Part shown: positions 16,891 through 25,527 of the stretch, one piece after another | How the letters are laid out: each line of letters opens with the position of its first letter | Numbering within the stretch: position 1 is the first letter of the stretch | Assembly (NCBI RefSeq): GCF_019801215.1 | Contig: NZ_JAHVJO010000005.1 | Location: forward strand, 1 to 64,000 | Origin: Fictibacillus nanhaiensis | GTDB taxonomy: Bacteria > Bacillota > Bacilli > Bacillales > Fictibacillaceae | DNA length: 64,000 bases | Direction: 5' to 3' | Notes under the pieces: model-generated | The model's database searches: none | What the model was told of the DNA's origin: nothing | Seen by the model: only the letters and a program-made list of their open reading frames with translations | Translations under genes and position numbers: made by a program

Positions 16891-18006
16891 TTAATTCTTC
16901 AACGATATGCTTTTTCCTTCGTCTACTCCCGAGGAAACCTCTTTGAGTGCCAAAAGGTCTATACCTTGTGAGCCTTCGTTTTCCTCACAGATGAGCAGCA
17001 TATCGTAATAAGCCCGATTAAAGATTTCCACTAATTGAGGATCGTACATTTTTCCGGACTGATTCTCGATCTCTTTCTTCGCATCCCACGGAGTCATCGC
17101 CCTTCGATAAGCACGATTACTTGTCATCGCATCAAAGGAATCAGCAACAGCTAATATTCTAGAGTAAAAAGGAATGTCTTCTCCTTTAAGCTTGTATGGA
17201 TAGCCCAGTCCATCAAATCTTTCATGGTGATGCAAAATCCCTTTTAAAACATGCTCAGAATAACCGAATGACTGAGCTAGAATCATCCCGTCTACAGGGT
17301 GTTTTTTCATGATTTCATATTCTTCTTGTGTAAGTTTTCCATCCTTCATAAGAACGGCATCTGGCGTTGAAATTTTTCCAATGTCATGAATCAGTGCCGT
17401 TAATTCTAACTCTCCTAAATCCACGTCATTAAATGCTCCATGTTTAGCTAAAATCATCGAGTAGATGGCCACTCTCTTGGAATGTCCCTGTGTGTATACG
17501 TCTTTGGCTTCAACCGCGAGTGAAAAAGCTTTTACCCCTTGTTGGATCGCTTCTTTCTCGGCGATTGTCTCGTAAACAATTTTTTGGGCTATGTAAAGGA
17601 GCAAGCAAAAGGTCAGATAGATGGAAACAAACGCAATGAATTCTGCTATTGGTTCTTTTGATAAATAAAGGTAAGCCAAAAAGCCACCTGTACTAGCCAT
17701 TAAGTAAAGCTGTCTGTTATTTAATAGAAGAGCGGCAACAGGTAAAAAGAAATAAGCAGCTTGTACGATTGGATAAGGAACAAACACATATGCAACAGAT
17801 ACAATATAAATACTGCATAATACAAAGACAAAACTTGTCCATTGTTTATGGATCGCGTTTATTAAGAGCGCAGGTAAGAACCCCACTACAAATAACAGGA
17901 TAAATAGGTACAAGTTCGGCATCGGCTGAATAAAAAAGTGATGCAAAGTCTGGATCAATGCACCAGCTACAATAAACATTTGAGCTAGCATAATGTTGCG
18001 ATTCAT
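16891..18006 (-). CDS. membrane HD-GYP phosphodiesterase
   Basis: A 371-residue protein with several N-terminal hydrophobic segments (about 1-150) and a C-terminal HD-GYP domain. The metal motif HDIGK is followed by KKHPVDGMILAQSFG, HHHERFDGLGYPYKLKGEDIP and the downstream DSFDAMTSNRAYR. Family members hydrolyse cyclic di-GMP or related dinucleotides. The ATG 8 nt after GGAGA is chosen; an ATG 42 nt upstream has no ribosome site. Monocistronic, since terminators lie on both sides. Confidence 0.88.
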   Translation of the reverse strand: MNRNIMLAQMFIVAGALIQTLHHFFIQPMPNLYLFILLFVVGFLPALLINAIHKQWTSFVFVLCSIYIVSVAYVFVPYPIVQAAYFFLPVAALLLNNRQLYLMASTGGFLAYLYLSKEPIAEFIAFVSIYLTFCLLLYIAQKIVYETIAEKEAIQQGVKAFSLAVEAKDVYTQGHSKRVAIYSMILAKHGAFNDVDLGELELTALIHDIGKISTPDAVLMKDGKLTQEEYEIMKKHPVDGMILAQSFGYSEHVLKGILHHHERFDGLGYPYKLKGEDIPFYSRILAVADSFDAMTSNRAYRRAMTPWDAKKEIENQSGKMYDPQLVEIFNRAYYDMLLICEENEGSQGIDLLALKEVSSGVDEGKSISLKN

Positions 18007-18103
18007 ATAAAAAATCTCCAATTGTCGAATTTTGTAATTTAATGACATTATATACTAACCGCTCTTTTAATCCTATAAATTTCTAAATAAAACACAATAC
18101 AAA

Positions 18104-18128
18104 ATAAAAAACCGCCATAGTGACGGTT
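18104..18128 (-). terminator. terminator of the DD-carboxypeptidase gene
   Basis: Minus strand: AACCGTCA/TGGCGGTT stem with an A/T loop followed by a T run. It begins at the stop codon. Confidence 0.75.
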
Positions 18129-19333
18129 TATTTGACATAGCTTCGGGCTACTTGTCTCATTTTTCTGTGCTTTTGTTTTTGGCTGCGTACTCTCAATATA
18201 ACAAGAAATCCTAACATCAAGAGAAGGCCGCTATATAAGAAGATACTTCCCTTAACAGCTGTATGAAGAAAGGAAGAATCAGTCTCTTTCACTGCAGGTT
18301 TTTCTGTTTCGGCAGTGACGGTTTTTTTACTTTCTTTTTTAAACAAAGGATGAGTTAGCAGTACGTTTCCATCTGCGTTCATTACCTGTAATTCACCATC
18401 AGAAGTAACTTGTTGAATCGCCTGTTCTCCTTTAGGTAGTGTTACGGATAGATCTTTTTCTAATGGGTATGTCTTTCCGTCATCTGCTTGAATTGAGGTA
18501 CCAGCGGAGAGTGTTTGTCTTTCAAAATTTGAAAAGCCATAATCTCCGATTGTCATCGTGTCCCAATATGCAGCACGGCTTGAAGGTGCTTTTAACGTGA
18601 CGATAATGACATCAAGTCCATCACGTGAAACCGTTGTGACAAGGGTATGTTTAGATTCATCCACATAGCCGTTTTTCACACCGGTCGTGCCTGGATAATC
18701 CCATAATAACTGGTGATGGTTCCTTAACGTAGTATCCCAACCTTCACCAACCCAAGGTAATTCTTTAGTTGAGACAATTTCACGGAATTCTTCATTTTTC
18801 ATCGCATATTGTGTAATCTTCGCCATATCCTCTGCTGTCGTGAAGTGCTCTACATGAAAAAGTCCATTTGGATTAACGAAATTCGTTTGGTCCGCTCCTA
18901 CTTTAGCAGCCAATTCGTTCATTTGATCTGCGAATGAAGCAACATCACCTGCCAAATATTCCGCAATCGCAATCGCTGCGTCATTTCCCGAATTAATCAT
19001 AAGGCCTTGTACTAGCTTTTTTAAAGGCACTTGTTCGCCCTCGAGTAAATAAACGCGTGTTCCATCGGCTTTAGCTGCCTCACTGCTAACAATAACCGAT
19101 TCTTCTAACTTGCCTGACTCTACAGCTAAAATACCTGTAACAATTTTCGTGATACTGGCTGGATACATCTGTTCCGTGCTATTTTTTTGATACAAGATAT
19201 TTCCGGTCTCTGCATCAATCATGACGGCGCTTTCGCTTTTAATTTCTGGTTGGTTATCTCCTGCAGCCTGCACATTATCTCTTTGTACGAACATCATAAG
19301 TGATAAAGCAAGAAAAAGGCTAAGTATTTTCAT
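18128..19333 (-). CDS. D-alanyl-D-alanine carboxypeptidase (DacF/PBP5 type)
   Basis: A 401-residue low-molecular-mass penicillin-binding protein that trims the terminal D-Ala of peptidoglycan. It has a signal peptide (MKILSLFLALSLMMFVQRDNVQA), SxxK in PASITKIVTG, SGN in MINSGNDAA, KNG in TGVKNGYVDESKHT (usually KTG), a PBP5 C-terminal beta domain and a final transmembrane helix (SIFLYSGLLLMLGFLVILRV). The ATG with GGAGCGGAAGAAA is chosen; the 132-nt upstream extension of the frame contains the corA terminator. Confidence 0.93.
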   Translation of the reverse strand: MKILSLFLALSLMMFVQRDNVQAAGDNQPEIKSESAVMIDAETGNILYQKNSTEQMYPASITKIVTGILAVESGKLEESVIVSSEAAKADGTRVYLLEGEQVPLKKLVQGLMINSGNDAAIAIAEYLAGDVASFADQMNELAAKVGADQTNFVNPNGLFHVEHFTTAEDMAKITQYAMKNEEFREIVSTKELPWVGEGWDTTLRNHHQLLWDYPGTTGVKNGYVDESKHTLVTTVSRDGLDVIIVTLKAPSSRAAYWDTMTIGDYGFSNFERQTLSAGTSIQADDGKTYPLEKDLSVTLPKGEQAIQQVTSDGELQVMNADGNVLLTHPLFKKESKKTVTAETEKPAVKETDSSFLHTAVKGSIFLYSGLLLMLGFLVILRVRSQKQKHRKMRQVARSYVK

Positions 19334-19432
19334 TTTCTTCCGCTCCCGATAGTCATTTATCTCAAACTCTTCGATTGGTGTTTTCCTTCTATTATGGTTG
19401 AAATCAAAATGAAATTTAGAAATTTTCGCCAT

Positions 19433-19482
19433 AAAAAAACAGGCGTTTTTATCAATAGATTTCATTCGACAAAATTCGCCTG
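19433..19482 (-). terminator. terminator of the corA-like gene
   Basis: Minus strand: CAGGCGAATTTT pairs with AAAAACGCCTG across a long loop, followed by seven T. Confidence 0.6.
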
Positions 19483-19517
19483 ATTCCTTTTATATATCGT
19501 ACGTTTCTACATATTCT

Positions 19518-20453
19518 TTAATCAAAATGATTTCTGTTTTTCTTTCCTCGTAATAAATCACCAGTCCAGCCTTTCATTCTTAGCCAAATATAAACCCCGA
19601 GAGTTGATAAAACAATGAGAATCATCGCGTATAAATATCCAAATTTCCAGTCTAATTCAGGCATGTTCTTAAAGTTCATGCCCCATATTGCTCCAAGCCC
19701 CATTGCAGGTGTAAAAATTACCGTAAACACTGTTAATGTTTTCATAATTTCATTTCCACGGTGTGAAGAAAGAACCTCTTCTAAATTAAGGAGTGTATCG
19801 ATATCCTGTCTATAATGAGAGAGCAGTGTTACCGTACGTTCGATACGGGTTGTTATTTTTTTATACGTAAAGGTTTCTGTAACTTCATCTAAATAGGCTT
19901 CTTTAATAGCCATCATTGTTTCGTGAACAGGGAGTGTTAAATCACTCCAGTTGATAAGTTCAATTCGTCGGTCATAGATACTATTTAATAGCGTAGTATG
20001 GTTATTTCTTTGAACGTCCCGCTGCAATTTCTTTAACTTCATCTCAAGTTCATCGATACCATCTAAAAAGTGGTTAATTAATTCTCCTAAAATGTGCATA
20101 AAACCCTCAACCGGAGTTTTTTCTTCAATCACAAGCCGATCACAAGGCTCTCTATAATCTCCAGAGATACGAGATAAATCAAGACCAACCGTAATGAACG
20201 ATTTTGGCCGTATATAATAATGAAACACTTCGAAATCTTCCTGGTTTTCAGGGTCTTGCTTATAAATCAATGAACCTCTAACGATGGGATCTCCATCACT
20301 ATCCCTCTCAATTCGAAGATAGTTCGTTTTGTTTTCTTTTACATGTTTCAGCCAATTCTTACATCCTTTATTTGTAGAGATCAAAGAATGCAGATTCTCA
20401 TCATGGCAATCATGCTGGTGCCATTTCCACCCATAAACGCTTGTATGTTCCAT
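19518..20453 (-). CDS. CorA-family divalent metal ion transporter
   Basis: A 311-residue protein: cytoplasmic alpha/beta funnel domain, long helices (LEEVLSSHRGNEIMKTLTVFTVI) and two C-terminal transmembrane helices. The signature GMN is in GAIWGMNFKNMPELDW, at the loop between them. Family members carry Mg2+ (or Co2+, Ni2+, Zn2+) through a pentameric channel. ATG preceded by GGATGGGATGAAAC; its own terminator lies downstream. Confidence 0.92.
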   Translation of the reverse strand: MEHTSVYGWKWHQHDCHDENLHSLISTNKGCKNWLKHVKENKTNYLRIERDSDGDPIVRGSLIYKQDPENQEDFEVFHYYIRPKSFITVGLDLSRISGDYREPCDRLVIEEKTPVEGFMHILGELINHFLDGIDELEMKLKKLQRDVQRNNHTTLLNSIYDRRIELINWSDLTLPVHETMMAIKEAYLDEVTETFTYKKITTRIERTVTLLSHYRQDIDTLLNLEEVLSSHRGNEIMKTLTVFTVIFTPAMGLGAIWGMNFKNMPELDWKFGYLYAMILIVLSTLGVYIWLRMKGWTGDLLRGKKNRNHFD

Positions 20454-20477
20454 GTTTCATCCCATCCTTTACGAGCT

Positions 20478-20777
20478 TTAAATGACTGTATAATCTCTAG
20501 CGCCTTTTTGTCTTAACCATTTCAACGACATTTGCATCAATTCTGGATGGCTTTGTTTTCCTTTATCATTCAGATGAAGCCAAACGGTCCCCGTCTTTTC
20601 TGTTACCTTTACTTTTAGCAATGCGATTCCCGTTATTTCTTGTTCGTTTTCCATCATAATTACAGCCGTATCGTCACGTTCCATGTATGAAGAGAGATTG
20701 TTTTGAAACTCAGGTACGTCTTTGCTCCAATCGATCAAACGGTTCAAATCCTCTTTTTTCGCTGTAGAGAGCTGCAT
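20478..20777 (-). CDS. small GNAT-like hypothetical protein
   Basis: A 99-residue protein with short GNAT-like features (TAVIMMENEQEITGIALLKVKV, then a helix with LMQMSLKWLRQKGARDYTVI). It lacks the complete acetyl-CoA loop, so it may be a degenerate or minimal acetyltransferase. The ATG 7 nt after GAGGAG is chosen. No clear function. Confidence 0.55.
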   Translation of the reverse strand: MQLSTAKKEDLNRLIDWSKDVPEFQNNLSSYMERDDTAVIMMENEQEITGIALLKVKVTEKTGTVWLHLNDKGKQSHPELMQMSLKWLRQKGARDYTVI

Positions 20778-20823
20778 CGTCATTCTCCTCTCTAGATTTC
20801 CCCTGTTTTTTTATGAACAAAAC

Positions 20824-21234
20824 TTACATAATTCTGGAAGCGGAAGAAAGAAAGTGACGTAAAACACTCCGGTCCTCTGGAAAGGAAAGTGGTAATTGGT
20901 CTAGCTCCTCCAAGGATACCCATCTTATGTCGTAGATTAAACCATCAGGGTCTTGAACTGTCGGGCTTCCGCTCACAATTTCTGCTAAAAAGTAGTGCAC
21001 TTTTACATGATAGCCAAAGGAGAGTCCATCTTTTATATGAAGCTTCTCTTTTATCTTTACAACATAGCCTGTTTCTTCCCAAACTTCACGAACACAGCAA
21101 TCTTCAGGAGTTTCATTAGCTTCTATTCCTCCTGAAGGAATACTCCATCGTTTTTCTTCTTCCTGCTTCCCTTGGAGCACCATCAAGAGTTTTCCTTTAT
21201 GTAAACAAATGCAGCTTGAACCTTCCCAAAACAT
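20824..21234 (-). CDS. NUDIX hydrolase
   Basis: A 136-residue NUDIX protein. The box reads GGIEANETPEDCCVREVWEE followed by TG, fitting GX5EX7REUXEEXGU exactly, so Mg-dependent hydrolysis of a nucleoside diphosphate derivative is likely. The substrate cannot be named. ATG follows AAAGGGGGAG. Confidence 0.9.
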   Translation of the reverse strand: MFWEGSSCICLHKGKLLMVLQGKQEEEKRWSIPSGGIEANETPEDCCVREVWEETGYVVKIKEKLHIKDGLSFGYHVKVHYFLAEIVSGSPTVQDPDGLIYDIRWVSLEELDQLPLSFPEDRSVLRHFLSSASRIM

Positions 21235-21271
21235 AAAAATCTCCCCCTTTACAACAGATTTCTTTTGGGCA

Positions 21272-21304
21272 CAAAAAAAGTCCTACACATGTCTGCAGGA
21301 CTTC
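21272..21304 (-). terminator. terminator of the beta-propeller-like gene
   Basis: Minus strand: AAGTCCT/AGGACTT stem with extended pairing around CTGCAGACATG, followed by seven T. Confidence 0.8.
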
Positions 21305-21311
21305 TTGACGA

Positions 21312-22214
21312 TTAGATGACTTTATGATGTTCCGTTGCTTTTTGAGTGTTGATGATTCTTCGGTTGCAATGATCCCAGATGTATAAAGTTTTGCTGTTTT
21401 GTTCAAACAACGAAAGTGAATCGTTCGTACATTCTACAATTTTCGAATGAGGAATCTCATGCTCTTTCTGTTCCCCAGTCTCAATATTGATGTATACTAT
21501 GCGCTCGCTTTTACCTGTTGAAAGGTCCAATTCGTAAACAAGGAGATCGCCATTCACTTGATAGAGCGCGCGAGGGGAGATGGATAATTTATATTCTTTA
21601 AACACTTTGTCTTTTTCATTAAGGACCATTACTTTTTTTGGATCTCCATTTAAAACGGGAGCGCCTGACACATAAACAAGATTGTCCACACACAGAATGT
21701 CAGTCGGTGCCATGTTGCTTCCTAAGTTGACCCGCTTCTTCTTGCCGTTGCGGATAATATAAAGAACAGCCTGATCTTCTTCTACGATATAAGACGAAAT
21801 GTAAAGGACTTCGTTATGCATTTCAACTTCCCATAGATAGCCGTTTACTTTCCACTCTTTTAACAATTCCGGACCATTCTTTGAAAAAATCAAGACTGAG
21901 CCTTTAGAACCATCACCTTCACAAGCAACGACGACGCAAGAGTCAAATTCATAAAAGTTAGGCTGACCTTTTATGACTTGTGATTTTAAGCAACCGTTCT
22001 TATGATCAAAGATGAATAACTTATACTCTTTTGAGTGATTTTCAACCTTTTTGGAAAACCAATAGTTTTTTTGGTTGTCCATGAATACTTCGGAATAGGC
22101 AAATTCGCTCTCCTCATTTCTTACTACACTTCCGGCTAGTTCAGGATCACGTGAGACATACAGCGAGCTTTTCTTCTCTGCAGTTCGTGATGATAATTTA
22201 TACATTTTGGCCAT
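21312..22214 (-). CDS. hypothetical beta-propeller-like protein
   Basis: A 300-residue protein without signal peptide. It is built of repeating short beta strands with turns (YKLFIFDHKNGCLK, GSVLIFSKNGPELLK, AVLYIIRNGKKKR, NIETGEQKEHEI, KTLYIWDHCNRR), suggesting a WD40/YncE-like propeller. I do not recognise a family. ATG after GAAGGGAGAGAG. It is divergent from the NprR-like regulator across a 225-bp region with an inverted repeat, so coregulation is possible. Confidence 0.6.
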   Translation of the reverse strand: MAKMYKLSSRTAEKKSSLYVSRDPELAGSVVRNEESEFAYSEVFMDNQKNYWFSKKVENHSKEYKLFIFDHKNGCLKSQVIKGQPNFYEFDSCVVVACEGDGSKGSVLIFSKNGPELLKEWKVNGYLWEVEMHNEVLYISSYIVEEDQAVLYIIRNGKKKRVNLGSNMAPTDILCVDNLVYVSGAPVLNGDPKKVMVLNEKDKVFKEYKLSISPRALYQVNGDLLVYELDLSTGKSERIVYINIETGEQKEHEIPHSKIVECTNDSLSLFEQNSKTLYIWDHCNRRIINTQKATEHHKVI

Positions 22215-22359
22215 AGTACTCTCTCCCTTCAATTTTAACGCCGGTTTTATGCTTCAAAAGGCTTTATGTAAAACCTAATTTTTCAAAATTATCTATTTCT
22301 AGCAAAAACTTTGTATTTTCTGTTATATTAATCTTATCAAAGAAACAGCTGATTCTGTA

Positions 22360-22420
22360 TTGGGAAAAGTAGTAGTATAGATACTTGTTTATCAGGGGTC
22401 TTGCATGACAATTTTCCCAA
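22360..22420. promoter_or_regulatory. inverted repeat upstream of the NprR-like gene
   Basis: TTGGGAAAA at 22360-22368 and its exact complement TTTTCCCAA at 22412-22420. The centres are 52 bp apart, about five helical turns, as expected for paired operator sites on one DNA face. The second arm is 20 bp before the start codon. This is the only structured element I see in the 22215-22439 gap. Confidence 0.45.
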
Positions 22421-22439
22421 GTTCTGAAAGGGGGATTTT

Positions 22440-23705
22440 ATGGTCGGTCAACGAATAAGATATTATAGAAAAACAAAAGGCCTAACCCAGGAAGAGCTGG
22501 CACAGGGAATATGCTCGGTCTCGTACCTAAGCAAGATTGAGAAAGGGGATGCCAAATCAAGCGATGAAGTCATTAACCTGCTATGTGAACGACTAGGTAT
22601 TTCGCCCGAGGATGTCGATGAAAATCAAATTCTAGAAATGCTGAATGAATGGTATTTATTGATGGTAGATCGTAACTTTGAGAAGGCAGAAGAATTTCTC
22701 CATAATATGGTTCAACCTAAAATGAAAAGTGTAATTGAACCTAATTTAATACTACGTTATGAACTTTTCTTATCTAGGTTCTATATGGTTCATCATGTAA
22801 ATCCTGATTTAGAAGGCTCTTATAAGCAATTAAAAAGAACAGAAAGCTTTTTCGATGAAATGACACCCGACTTGAAATTTTATTATCTGAACTTTCTATC
22901 AATGTATTATAATATTAAAAGAGAGTATAAAAAGGCACTAGATCTCCTTAAAGAAGCAGAAAGCTTATATAATACTAAAACAACAGGGATTACCCAAAGT
23001 GAAGGGGCTGTTTTATTTTATCATCTTGCATTAACTTATAATTATTTATGCCGAGTTACATCAGTAAGCCAATATGCATATAAAGCCATAAATATTTTTG
23101 ATAAAGAATACAATTACAGCCGTTCTGCTGATTGCCAAATACTTTTAGGACTAAGTAATAGAAGAGTAGGCCAATATGAGCAAGCCGAATTTCATTTAAA
23201 GCAAGCATTGAAATATTCAACCACATTTAAAGATGATTTTACAAATGGTGTTATTTATCACAACCTAGGTTATGTTGCGTCCAACCAGAAGATTCATAGC
23301 AAGGCCCTAGATTACTACTTTAAAAGTCTAGATGCCAAAATGAAGATTCCAAATAATGAAACAAAGAGTACCATAATGCTTATTGCTAAAGAGTATTTTC
23401 TTGCAGATGATAAAAAAAATGCTAAAATATGGTTAGATAAGTGTTTTGAAGTCTTAGATTTAAAATTAATAGACGATATGTACTATCATATTATTACACT
23501 TAAATATAGGGTAGAAAATAATTTTGAAGACTTAGTAGAGATACTATCTAAAGGAGTAATACCGTATTTTGAAAAGCTTCATATGTGGGAGTTTGTTGCG
23601 GAATATTCAGAAATGCTGGCTGATATATATTTTGATCAGTCATTATATAAAAAATCTAGTCAGTATTATCAAAGAGCCAATGCTGCTCTAAAAAACATAA
23701 TATAA
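22440..23705 (+). CDS. NprR-like HTH-TPR quorum-sensing regulator (RRNPP family)
   Basis: A 421-residue cytoplasmic regulator with an N-terminal XRE-type HTH (MVGQRIRYYRKTKGLTQEEL to residue 60) followed by about seven to nine TPR helical hairpins (for example YKKALDLLKEAESLY, YEQAEFHLKQALKYS, HSKALDYYFKSLDAK, YKKSSQYYQRANAAL). Length and domain order match NprR/PlcR-type receptors, which bind an imported peptide and change DNA binding. It lies 16 nt before a secreted peptide-precursor gene, the classical receptor-signal pairing. ATG after AAAGGGGGATTTT. Confidence 0.9.
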   Translation: MVGQRIRYYRKTKGLTQEELAQGICSVSYLSKIEKGDAKSSDEVINLLCERLGISPEDVDENQILEMLNEWYLLMVDRNFEKAEEFLHNMVQPKMKSVIEPNLILRYELFLSRFYMVHHVNPDLEGSYKQLKRTESFFDEMTPDLKFYYLNFLSMYYNIKREYKKALDLLKEAESLYNTKTTGITQSEGAVLFYHLALTYNYLCRVTSVSQYAYKAINIFDKEYNYSRSADCQILLGLSNRRVGQYEQAEFHLKQALKYSTTFKDDFTNGVIYHNLGYVASNQKIHSKALDYYFKSLDAKMKIPNNETKSTIMLIAKEYFLADDKKNAKIWLDKCFEVLDLKLIDDMYYHIITLKYRVENNFEDLVEILSKGVIPYFEKLHMWEFVAEYSEMLADIYFDQSLYKKSSQYYQRANAALKNII

Positions 23706-23721
23706 GAAAGGTTGGAGAAAA

Positions 23722-23982
23722 ATGAAAAAATTAGGTTTAACACTTTCCTTTGCTCTTGCGCTTAGTGTAGTGACCATTGGTAGTGATTCTTATACAGTAG
23801 ACAATGGACCAAACCCTACAAAGTCAAGTTATGCAGTTGATAACGGCCCAAATCCTACAAGAGTAAAAGCAAAATTTTATTCTGTTGATAATGGTCCTAA
23901 CCCAACTATGCCTGCAAAGAATTATGCTAAAAGTGAATATAATTTAAAACGCTTAGTTGATAACGGTCCTAACCCAACATAA
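23722..23982 (+). CDS. multi-copy signalling peptide precursor (four VDNGPNPT repeats)
   Basis: An 86-residue secreted precursor: signal peptide MKKLGLTLSFALALSVVTIG, then four exact copies of VDNGPNPT at residues 26-33, 39-46, 55-62 and 79-86, the last ending at the stop codon. Three copies are preceded by Tyr plus a small residue. The spacers differ in length and sequence. Each of the eight codons varies synonymously among copies, so the peptide, not the DNA, is conserved. It sits directly after the NprR-like receptor. By analogy with NprX/Phr peptides it is probably cut outside the cell and reimported by an oligopeptide permease. Ribosome site GGTTGGAGAAAA. Confidence 0.88.
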   Translation: MKKLGLTLSFALALSVVTIGSDSYTVDNGPNPTKSSYAVDNGPNPTRVKAKFYSVDNGPNPTMPAKNYAKSEYNLKRLVDNGPNPT

Positions 23983-24012
23983 AAAGCTCTCACAAATCGA
24001 GAGCTTTTTTTA
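23982..24012 (+). terminator. terminator of the receptor-peptide unit
   Basis: AAAGCTCTC/GAGAGCTTT stem followed by seven T. It lies between convergent genes and may also serve the L,D-transpeptidase. Confidence 0.85.
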
Positions 24013-24345
24013 TGCACTTATAACCACCTTCGTCCCTATTGGTACGATTTTAGACAGTTCGAGTACGTGGTTATTGTGCATCCGTATGCATCCTTTTGAT
24101 ACATTTTTTCCGATGGATGATGGGTTGTTTGTTCCATGTATACCGTAATGCGGTCTGGATAACCCCATCCACATCACCCCAAACGGTCCACCTGGGTCAG
24201 GTGCTTTGTTGATAATGGTATATGTTCCTGTCGGGGTCGGTGTAAGTATTTTACCTACCCCGATCGGATAGCGTTTGATTACGGTGCCATCCTTCATTAA
24301 GGCGAGTTTTTTTCTCGATGTTGATACATAGATCTCATAAGGCAT
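24010..24345 (-). CDS. small L,D-transpeptidase (YkuD domain)
   Basis: A 111-residue protein that is nearly all YkuD domain. The catalytic motif is [20 protein letters not shown], with nucleophile Cys in SKGCIRMHN. The family forms 3-3 crosslinks or attaches proteins to peptidoglycan. No signal peptide, LysM or membrane anchor is seen, so it may act in the forespore/spore envelope or leave by another route. The second ATG, 7 nt after AGGAGG, is chosen. Confidence 0.85.
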   Translation of the reverse strand: MPYEIYVSTSRKKLALMKDGTVIKRYPIGVGKILTPTPTGTYTIINKAPDPGGPFGVMWMGLSRPHYGIHGTNNPSSIGKNVSKGCIRMHNNHVLELSKIVPIGTKVVISA

Positions 24346-24396
24346 CGGCATACCTCCTGCTCTAGCTTATGCAGGAAATAATCCGCATGACCCTCA

Positions 24397-24906
24397 CTAG
24401 TTCATCTGTTCCCTCTTATACAGAAAACACTGTTCACTATGAGCTGCAGGTATTCTGCCCGTTGCTTCCAAAAAGCTTTCCGCGGTTGTGAACCCGACAT
24501 GCTTGAATGTTTTTTGAAGGGTCTTTTGCATTTCTGCTTTTTCCCCTGGCAGCTGGTCTAAAAAGCTATCAAAGCTTCCGTATTCTTGAATCAATGCTGC
24601 GATCCGTTTGGCGTTTTCAATCGTTGCTTCAATCTTTTTTCGGTGTCTTACAATTCCTGCATCTGCTACTAATCTCTCAATATCCTCTTCTCCAAAGCAT
24701 TTTACCTTCTCTACTTGAAAATCAGCAAAGGCTTTTCTAAAGTTTTCTCTTTTATGTAAGATGGTCCTCCAGCTCAAACCTGATTGAAACAGTTCAAGGG
24801 TTAAGCATTCAAATAATTTATCGTCTCCTTCTGCTTTTTTACCCCATTCCTCATCATGATAGTGTTGCAGCATCTCACTTTCTTCACTCCATTTGCATCG
24901 GTTCAT
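24397..24906 (-). CDS. tag: DNA-3-methyladenine glycosylase I
   Basis: A 169-residue base-excision repair enzyme of the Tag family. It starts MNRCKWSEESEMLQHYHDEEW with the Zn ligands Cys4 and His, has the core LFECLTLELFQSGLSWRTIL and DAGIVRHRKKIEATIENAK, and ends with HSEQCF supplying the last zinc ligands. It removes 3-methyladenine from DNA. Slightly shorter than E. coli Tag (187 aa). ATG after GGAAAGGAGAGAATCC. Confidence 0.92.
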   Translation of the reverse strand: MNRCKWSEESEMLQHYHDEEWGKKAEGDDKLFECLTLELFQSGLSWRTILHKRENFRKAFADFQVEKVKCFGEEDIERLVADAGIVRHRKKIEATIENAKRIAALIQEYGSFDSFLDQLPGEKAEMQKTLQKTFKHVGFTTAESFLEATGRIPAAHSEQCFLYKREQMN

Positions 24907-24929
24907 GGATTCTCTCCTTTCCTCTAAAA

Positions 24930-24959
24930 AGAAAAAGTACAGCTAGGCTGCACTTTTTT
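24930..24959 (-). terminator. terminator of the signal peptidase gene
   Basis: Minus strand: AAAAAGTGCAGC/GCTGTACTTTTT stem ending in a T run. Confidence 0.85.
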
Positions 24960-25527
24960 AATCCGTCGCTCTCATTTCAGAAAACGGGTAGATGACTACT
25001 TCCGAACGGCCTTCAATTGTATTCGTTTCAATCAATCCCAGTCCGTTCCTGGAATCCATGCTGTTCAATCGATTGTCACCCATAACAAAAGCTTTACCCT
25101 TTGGCACTTTTATGGGACCAAAATCTTCTGTTAGAAATACACCTAGATTTTTTGCTTCTGATTTGTTTTCTTGTAAATAGGATTCTTTTATTTTTTTATT
25201 GTTCACATAGAGATCGTCACTTTTCATTTCAATGACGTCTCCTTCTACACCAATGATGCGCTTTACATATCGTTTGTCGTCGCCTTTAATGATGACGATA
25301 TCACCTTTCTTTGGTTCAGAAAAAGCATAAACAATTTTGTTGACGTATAATTTCTCTTGATCGTGAAGAGTAGGTGACATGGAAGCACCTTCGACCATAT
25401 AAGGGGCAAAGAAATACGCCTTCGTAATAAAAACAAAGACTAATGCAAAACCGATTGCCTTGATCCAGCTTATCCATTCATTTTTTTGTTGCGTCTTTTT
25501 TTCTTGTTCAACCATGCTTTTACTCAC
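24958..25527 (-). CDS. signal peptidase I
   Basis: A 189-residue type I signal peptidase with one N-terminal membrane anchor (AIGFALVFVFITKAYFF), catalytic Ser49 in GASMSPTL and general-base Lys89 in KRYVKRIIGVEGD, then FVMGDNRLNSMDSR. It cleaves Sec signal peptides on the outer face of the membrane. Bacillaceae usually encode several paralogues. Start overlaps the end of the upstream VOC gene. Confidence 0.94.
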   Translation of the reverse strand: MSKSMVEQEKKTQQKNEWISWIKAIGFALVFVFITKAYFFAPYMVEGASMSPTLHDQEKLYVNKIVYAFSEPKKGDIVIIKGDDKRYVKRIIGVEGDVIEMKSDDLYVNNKKIKESYLQENKSEAKNLGVFLTEDFGPIKVPKGKAFVMGDNRLNSMDSRNGLGLIETNTIEGRSEVVIYPFSEMRATD

